Source: Actinomycetes bacterium
GTDB lineage: Bacteria; Actinomycetota; Acidimicrobiia; Acidimicrobiales; Microtrichaceae
Length of the DNA stretch: 11,068 bases
Direction of reading: 5' to 3'
Assembly: GCA_023427825.1 (NCBI GenBank)
Contig: JAEZAI010000046.1
Location: 1 to 11,068, forward strand
Both the position numbers and the translations under genes were made by a program. Of this stretch, positions 6,056 to 11,068 are shown one piece after another (the stretch's first letter is position 1; every line of letters starts with the position of its first letter). The notes beneath the pieces were generated by a model, which ran no database searches, was not told the origin of the DNA, and worked only from the letters and a program-made list of their open reading frames with translations.

Positions 6056-8034
6056 TTCCTTCCTCGAACCTGCGCTGGCTTCCGGGTGTTCGCCGGCTCC
6101 CAGCCCGTGACCAGCGAGGTGTCGCTCTGATCGAGTTCCTTGCTGCGATGCTGGTCCTCGCGATCACCGTCGGTGGGATCGCGGTGGCATCGATCGGTGC
6201 GGGCCGCATCAGCAAGACGGCCAACACCAATGCACGGCTGAATGTGGCGATGACGGCGTTCGCCGAGGTCGTCAAATCGCTTCCGTACGACGACTGCACG
6301 CTCACCGGAGCGGACTATCAGAACGCGTTCGAGAGCGGCGATGACGACGTGGCCCTCAAGAAGACCTACGACGTTGAGATGGTCGTCGACTCCGTCGACC
6401 CCGGCCCGGAGTGCTACGGCGATGGCGTCGGCGTCGACTCCGGTGTGCAGACCCTCAACCTTCAGTTGAGAGAGGTCGGCAGCCATGACGTCCTGCTCGA
6501 GCGGAAGGTCGTGAAGCGGAGCCCCGACCCGGCGGCGACCGATCTCGATTTTCACATTGCCGATCCCACCGAGCACGTCATCCCCGGCGACGCGTCGTCG
6601 CCGTTGCGATTCCCGCACCTCCAGCGCAGCAGTCCGAACGATCCGCTGGTGGTATGGGGACTGCAGGCCTACGGCGAGTCGCAGATCTTCAAGTACGAGT
6701 GGTGGTGCGGCGGCGCGTGGGAACGAGAGGATCCGCAGCCTGATCCGGCACCGAGCGCCGACTTCACCACGTACGCGCCCGACGACTCGTTCCCCGAGTG
6801 CCAGTACCCGGCTCGAGCCGAAGGCGACACCAGTGACGATGCATACGTCGTCGTGGCGCTTCGGGTAACAGAGCTGGGCACTGGGCGGGTGGCTACGACA
6901 TCCGAGCGGTTCCTGAAGACCACCACGCCTGTCCCGCACAAGCCTCTGCTGGCACAGATCACGGTGACCAGCCCTGGGGAGTGCACCTCAGCAGTGCCCT
7001 GCCTGCTCGGTGCCGGTAACGCAGTCGATGTGACAGTGGCGTCGTCGGGGCCCGATCCGGTCGACGGCGCGATCATCACCTGGGAATGGGACTTCGGGGA
7101 TGGCACCCCTGCAGTGTTCTGCAGCGTCTCCGGTGCGGACCCCACGGGCCAAGCGTGTCGGATCCGGACGCACCGGTATGAAGGCGGTGGAGACTTCCCA
7201 GTCACGCTGACTGTGTCAGACAACTTTGGCGCGACGGGGCACACGACGCGCAACGTGAGGATCGGCGGTGAGCCGATCGTGAAGCCGACCATCGAGGATG
7301 GCCAGGGTCGCTCGGGCGTCACCGCGAACCCCATGCGCGGTGTCTCCGGCCAGCTGACCCGCGGGACACCTGGCTGGTGGGGTCAGCGGGTAGCGTTTGA
7401 CGCGTCCGGCAGCTACGCGAACGGGCACACACCTGGAGTGGGCTCACCTCCCGGCGGCATCGTTCGCTACGAGTGGGACTTCGGTGACGGGACTCCGCTG
7501 CTGGTTGGGACTGCCCCGCAAGTGACGTACGAATACGTCACCCAGATTCAGCGCGACTTCGTCGTCCGCCTCACCGTGTTTGACCAGAACGGGTTCAGCA
7601 TGTCTGCGACGGTCACGGTGAACATCGCTCCGATCCAGCCGCCGATCGGGATCACGGTCACAGAGCAGCTCGGCGACATACCCGCCTACCTCTGCTTTTG
7701 TAGCGGACGGAACGCCAGGTTCGGGTTTCAGTGGACCAACGTGCAGCGTGCCCCGGGCGACACTGTTCGCTACGACGTTGCGATTCTCAGGGTTAATGGC
7801 TATCTCTGCAGCCCGCTGGGGGTGAACCCTAACCGTCGGGAGTTCTCCTTCGCTGCTGGCGATGCCGGAGCGGTTCAGCAGGTGGTAGCCCAGTTCAGCA
7901 GCTCGCCTCGGGGCTACAACGGCGTCTGCACTACCGACACCTACGCCTACCAGGTTCGCACCGTGATCCAGAACGCTCGTGGGACCTTCACGAGCGACTG
8001 GTCGCCGCAGCAGCCGTTGAACCCGGGGTTCTGA
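6052..8034 (+). CDS. PilV-like modular minor pilin with two PKD domains
   Basis: The product is 660 aa from the GTG at 6052. This start overlaps the previous stop by four bases (GTGA) and has GAAGGG 9 bases upstream; the same frame runs further upstream without support. A 23-residue leader ends in RDQRG, and the mature protein begins VALIEFLAAMLVLAI, with Glu at position 5 as in PilV/GspI pilins. The passenger is far larger than an ordinary minor pilin. It has a pilin-like head (about 60-170) and a Trp/Cys-containing Ig-like region (about 185-300). PKD domain 1 (about 317-404, WEWDFGDG) and PKD domain 2 (about 445-527, YEWDFGDG) follow. Last is a beta-rich, FN3-like C-terminus (about 531-660) with C548, C550, C586 and C626. 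PKD folds mediate binding to proteins, polysaccharides or neighbouring domains outside the cell. The product is probably assembled in the pilus tip or as a decorated subunit. Confidence 0.8.
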   Translation: MIPSSNLRWLPGVRRLPARDQRGVALIEFLAAMLVLAITVGGIAVASIGAGRISKTANTNARLNVAMTAFAEVVKSLPYDDCTLTGADYQNAFESGDDDVALKKTYDVEMVVDSVDPGPECYGDGVGVDSGVQTLNLQLREVGSHDVLLERKVVKRSPDPAATDLDFHIADPTEHVIPGDASSPLRFPHLQRSSPNDPLVVWGLQAYGESQIFKYEWWCGGAWEREDPQPDPAPSADFTTYAPDDSFPECQYPARAEGDTSDDAYVVVALRVTELGTGRVATTSERFLKTTTPVPHKPLLAQITVTSPGECTSAVPCLLGAGNAVDVTVASSGPDPVDGAIITWEWDFGDGTPAVFCSVSGADPTGQACRIRTHRYEGGGDFPVTLTVSDNFGATGHTTRNVRIGGEPIVKPTIEDGQGRSGVTANPMRGVSGQLTRGTPGWWGQRVAFDASGSYANGHTPGVGSPPGGIVRYEWDFGDGTPLLVGTAPQVTYEYVTQIQRDFVVRLTVFDQNGFSMSATVTVNIAPIQPPIGITVTEQLGDIPAYLCFCSGRNARFGFQWTNVQRAPGDTVRYDVAILRVNGYLCSPLGVNPNRREFSFAAGDAGAVQQVVAQFSSSPRGYNGVCTTDTYAYQVRTVIQNARGTFTSDWSPQQPLNPGF

Positions 8035-11000
8035 TGAAGAGCACGACCCATTCCGGAGCGCTCGACGCCGTGATCGCCGCCATGGCGGCTCGAGTGTCCC
8101 GTCGAGGGCAGAGTGGCATGACGCTCATCGAGATGGCGGTGGTTGTCGCGCTCATGACGCTGCTGACGTTGACTGTCGCCGCCTGGGCCCTCTCGACCAC
8201 GGCGTCGCACGCCGTCACGCGTGCGAACAACGAGGAATCGGCTCGGGTTTCGCTCGTCAACTCCCACCTGCTGCGAGACGTGACGAGCGCTCAGTTCGCG
8301 GTCAGTATGACGGACGCCGATGGCGATCCCCGGCCCGCCGGGTCCCTCGCAGATTGCACCGACGTGGGGCCCGAGGTTGGTGAGCCGATCCTCGTGCTGG
8401 TGACGCCGGGCGACCGGCGCGTCGTCTACTCCCTTGCCGCCGCGGTCCCGGGTTCCGGCGACGACGGTAGGGTGCTCTATCGCACCGACTGCTCGAACGC
8501 GAAGTCCGGCTTCACCGGTTCGCCGGCGTTCACCTCCGATCCGAGCCTGACGGACCCGGTGGACGCGTTCTTGAACGAGCCCCAAGGGGCGGACGCGACC
8601 GACCCGACCCACACCGAGAAGATCTCGGACGGTATCAAGGCAGTCACGACCAGTTGCCCGATCGCCTCGTCCGAGACGGGCGAGCAGGATCCGTCCTGCG
8701 AATCGGTCCGGATCGAGGTCGACGTGACCCGGGATGGGCACGCGCCGGCCTCGTTTCAGGTCACCCGTCGGACCGACACCTATTGCCCGCCCGGTTGCCT
8801 GCCGGATCCATGGTTCACGTACTCCCCGGGTCGCCCCTACAAGGGCGATCCAGTCAACTTCGATGCATCGACGTCGATCGACCGCCGCCGCGCCTACTTC
8901 GGGGCCGAGCCCTTTGACGACCCGAACGCTCGCTTGCACTACCACTGGGACTTCGACGCACCGCACACCGTGGCCGGCGTCGACGACGTGCGCTGCGACC
9001 CGCTGACACCATCGAACAACCCAAGCACCGATCCGACGACCCTGTTCCCCGGGTTCGCTTCAGGCGATCCGCGCCCGCCAAGCGATTCAGTCCAGACGAC
9101 GCACGCCTTCATGGTTCCGAGCGTGGCCCAGCCGTGCAAGGGGCCATACTCGGTCACGTTGACCGTGACCAATGCACAAGGTCGCTCGAAGTCGGTGACC
9201 CGACTGATCAACATCCAAGGTCGGTTGCCCAGCGTGTCGATCGCCGAACCATCTCCGAGCCCGCGCAAGATCGTTCGTGGTCAGTCAGTCCAGTTCGTGG
9301 GGTCAGTCGCTACGTACGAGGCACCGCTGGACGGTTCCATCGACTCGGTCAGCGGGATGAAGTCGTACTGGGACTTCGGTGACGGATCCGACCGGGTGTC
9401 GCTGGATCCCGCTGCGGCGTCCTCGGGCGTGACGTGTGGCGACGATGACACGTTTGCCGGGAACTGCACGGCGACGAACACGTCGCTGCATGTCCCCCAC
9501 ACGTATGACCGTCAGGGCACGTTCACCGCACGACTGGTCGCCACGGATGAATACGGACTGCGGCGGGTGGCGACAGTCACCATCATCGTTGAGTCCGAGT
9601 TTGTTTACGTCTCGGACAAGTTCGGTCGCGACGAGCCAGTGGACGACGGAGATGGAGATCCCAGCGACGACTGGTGCGGCCTTGTCACTCCGGAATACAA
9701 GCCGTGCAAGACGATCACGAAGGCGATCGAGAACGCAGTGTCGCACGGCCGGACTGATGTGCTCGTGGGCAAGGGGACGTACGCCGGCTTCACCGTTCAA
9801 CCGGGCATCAACGTCTCTGGCGGTCGTGACGATGGTAGCGATGGCAACAGCGGCGAGGAAGCTCAGTGGGGCAGGGTGGGCCGATCCCACACGATCATCG
9901 GCGGGGTGCAGAACCTCGACCCGTCCGAGTACAACCTGGCCTCGATCCGCGCGCTGGGCGGTACGAAGGCGACGACGATCGCCGACCTGACATTGCGTCC
10001 GGGGGATGCGGAACTCGACGACATGTCGGTGTACGGCGCCCTCACCAGCGGCACCACGAACTTCACACTTCGGAACGTTGCTGTCGAGAACGGTCGGGGT
10101 CTCGACCCGGCTGGCGTGCTCGCCCGGCTCGGTTCTTCTGTCACCATCGTCGACTCGACGATCGACTCCGGCACCGCAGCCGCCCCCTCCGACCGAAGTG
10201 ATCCCGGTAGCGACTTCCACTTGAGTACGTACGGAGTGAGGGCGATCGACAACTCGTCCGTTGTCATCGACCATTCGGAGATCACCGCTCAGCCCGGCCT
10301 GCGAGGCCGAGACGGCACCGCCGGGGCGCCGATGGGGTCCACTCCCGCGTGCACGGGCGCCAACTCTGTGCCGCAGAGCACCGCACGAGTGCTCGGTTGC
10401 ACGAACGAGTTCACCGCGGGCACAAGCGGATTCGGGGGCGCCGGCGGTGGAGGAGGCGGTTTCTTCTCCAGGGGGGACGACGGCGAGCTTGGCGGTTCCG
10501 GCGGCGGACTGGGCGTCGGTGGAGCTCCCGGCAATGGCGGCTATTGCGTTACCCCTAGTCCCGGTACGGGAGAGGGCGGTCACGGCGGATCCGGAGGAGG
10601 CCCCGGTAACTCGGCTGGTGCAGCGGGTTCCCCGACGCACACGTCGGCTGGAGACTTCTGGGCGGGCGCGCAGGCTGGCACCGGCGGCGCGGGTGGTCCC
10701 GGTGGTGGCGGGGGTGGTGCGGGCGGCAGCGGCGGCACGTACTGCGCTGGTGGGGCGTCAGGCGGCAGCGGTGGCGCTGGGGGCGGCGGAGGCCTCGGAG
10801 GCGTCCATGGCGGTACCGGCGGGGTCGCCGGTGGTGGCTCGTTCGGCGTCTACGTGAACGGCGGGGCTGTCGATGTGATCAACAACTCGAAGATCACCGC
10901 CGGCCGTGGGGGTGCAGGCGGCGACGGCGGCAAGGGCGGCAAGGGCGGCAAGGGTGGCAAGGGTGGCAACGGGTCCACCCAGAGCAAGGGCGGCGATGGT

Positions 11001-11068
11001 TCTGCCGGCGGTGGCGGCGGCGGCGAGGGCGGCGCGGTCCTCGAGGTCAGCGACTCGGGAGTCGGGAT
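8034..11068 (+). CDS. Giant modular pilin-like adhesin (pilin N-terminus, PKD, beta-helix, Gly-rich), 3' truncated
   Basis: The ATG shares a base with the previous stop (TGATG). I translated the frame to the window end and found no stop: at least 1011 codons, with the end missing. The leader (1-28, arginines 20, 23, 24) ends QSG; the mature protein starts MTLIEMAVVVALMTLL with Glu5, a PilW/GspJ-like pilin. A Cys-containing head spans about 60-245. PKD-like domain A (about 256-394, core YHWDFDAP) and PKD domain B (about 398-519, core YWDFGDGS) follow. An Asp-rich linker (533-546) leads to a right-handed beta-helix-like region (about 548-752) starting with CKTITKAIENA, DVLVGKGTYAGF and GINVSGG. 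Glycine-rich blocks at about 757-935 and 957-1000 alternate with short rungs (FGVYVNGGAVDVINNSKITA; GAVLEVSDSG). I expect a pilus-tip adhesin or surface-binding protein. The ligand is unknown. Confidence 0.8.
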   Translation, partial: MKSTTHSGALDAVIAAMAARVSRRGQSGMTLIEMAVVVALMTLLTLTVAAWALSTTASHAVTRANNEESARVSLVNSHLLRDVTSAQFAVSMTDADGDPRPAGSLADCTDVGPEVGEPILVLVTPGDRRVVYSLAAAVPGSGDDGRVLYRTDCSNAKSGFTGSPAFTSDPSLTDPVDAFLNEPQGADATDPTHTEKISDGIKAVTTSCPIASSETGEQDPSCESVRIEVDVTRDGHAPASFQVTRRTDTYCPPGCLPDPWFTYSPGRPYKGDPVNFDASTSIDRRRAYFGAEPFDDPNARLHYHWDFDAPHTVAGVDDVRCDPLTPSNNPSTDPTTLFPGFASGDPRPPSDSVQTTHAFMVPSVAQPCKGPYSVTLTVTNAQGRSKSVTRLINIQGRLPSVSIAEPSPSPRKIVRGQSVQFVGSVATYEAPLDGSIDSVSGMKSYWDFGDGSDRVSLDPAAASSGVTCGDDDTFAGNCTATNTSLHVPHTYDRQGTFTARLVATDEYGLRRVATVTIIVESEFVYVSDKFGRDEPVDDGDGDPSDDWCGLVTPEYKPCKTITKAIENAVSHGRTDVLVGKGTYAGFTVQPGINVSGGRDDGSDGNSGEEAQWGRVGRSHTIIGGVQNLDPSEYNLASIRALGGTKATTIADLTLRPGDAELDDMSVYGALTSGTTNFTLRNVAVENGRGLDPAGVLARLGSSVTIVDSTIDSGTAAAPSDRSDPGSDFHLSTYGVRAIDNSSVVIDHSEITAQPGLRGRDGTAGAPMGSTPACTGANSVPQSTARVLGCTNEFTAGTSGFGGAGGGGGGFFSRGDDGELGGSGGGLGVGGAPGNGGYCVTPSPGTGEGGHGGSGGGPGNSAGAAGSPTHTSAGDFWAGAQAGTGGAGGPGGGGGGAGGSGGTYCAGGASGGSGGAGGGGGLGGVHGGTGGVAGGGSFGVYVNGGAVDVINNSKITAGRGGAGGDGGKGGKGGKGGKGGNGSTQSKGGDGSAGGGGGGEGGAVLEVSDSGVG
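9627..9674 (+). other. Asp-rich, possibly calcium-binding linker in the giant pilin
   Basis: Residues 532-547 contain eight Asp and one Glu, with the spaced acidic pattern D-D-G-D-G-D-P-S-D-D. This resembles calcium-binding loops of thrombospondin type 3 or dockerin type. It separates PKD domain B from the beta-helix region. Calcium could make this hinge rigid; binding is inferred from composition only. Confidence 0.35.
10302..10838 (+). repeat. Long glycine-rich block, PGRS-like
   Basis: Residues about 757-935 of the giant pilin are dominated by Gly-Gly-X, with X mostly Ala, Ser, Thr or further Gly. They include four cysteines (773, 789, 838, 904) and a few aromatic residues (F800, F810, F811, W876). 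The composition resembles mycobacterial PE_PGRS and polyglycine II folds. There is no PE or PPE N-terminus, so it is not a PE_PGRS protein. Confidence 0.7.
10926..10970 (+). repeat. Five tandem 9-bp units encoding Gly-Gly-Lys
   Basis: The unit GGCGGCAAG is repeated three times exactly, then appears as GGTGGCAAG and GGTGGCAAC. The encoded run is four GGK followed by GGN (residues 965-979). It is in frame, so gain or loss of units would change only the length of the loop. The lysines give this block a positive charge that the earlier glycine block lacks. Confidence 0.85.

Noticed and set aside
9303..10640. 445-codon open frame on the minus strand inside the giant pilin gene
   Set aside because: The plus-strand frame gives a coherent PKD and beta-helix product; the antisense product has no domain pattern and no plausible start context.
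10926..10970. CRISPR-like repeat array
   Set aside because: The units are 9 bp, contiguous and in frame, with no spacers; they are a coding minisatellite.
10302..11035. PE_PGRS or collagen-like protein
   Set aside because: The Gly-Gly-X composition is similar, but there is no PE domain and no regular Gly-X-Y triplets with frequent proline; the block is part of a pilin fusion.

Overview
The window looks like a contig end from a high-GC actinobacterium, possibly of the Acidimicrobiia. The reasons are GC-rich codon use, an actinobacterial-style adenosine deaminase and several GTG starts. This placement is an inference; there is no rRNA or other marker. The first 43 bases (26 G then 17 C) look like a sequencing or assembly artefact.

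Layout. (1) Bases 44-739, + strand: the C-terminal part of an extracellular solute-binding protein, cut by the contig edge. (2) Bases 834-1829, - strand: an adenosine deaminase, convergent with the first gene and possibly read from a leaderless promoter. (3) Bases 1830-2153: a divergent intergenic region with palindromes, two candidate leader hairpins and a TTGACA box, upstream of a pilus operon. (4) Bases 2154 to the right edge, + strand: a type IV pilus (T4P) operon. It comprises the extension ATPase PilB, the platform protein PilC, a 73-base gap holding two consecutive perfect or near-perfect hairpins, and then three pilin-like genes whose reading frames overlap at their junctions.

The three pilin-like genes are the most unusual part. 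The first (172 aa) is PilX/GspK-like and lacks the Glu at mature position 5. The second (660 aa) has a PilV-like pilin N-terminus with two PKD domains and an Ig/FN3-like C-terminal region. The third is open for at least 1011 codons and runs off the window. It has a canonical prepilin cleavage site and Glu5, then two PKD domains, a parallel beta-helix-like region and long glycine-rich blocks that interrupt the helix rungs. I infer that PilB and PilC power and anchor a pilus or pseudopilus whose minor pilins carry very large surface-exposed binding modules, that is, a tip-adhesin complex. No pilT retraction ATPase, compact major pilin or prepilin peptidase gene is visible here.
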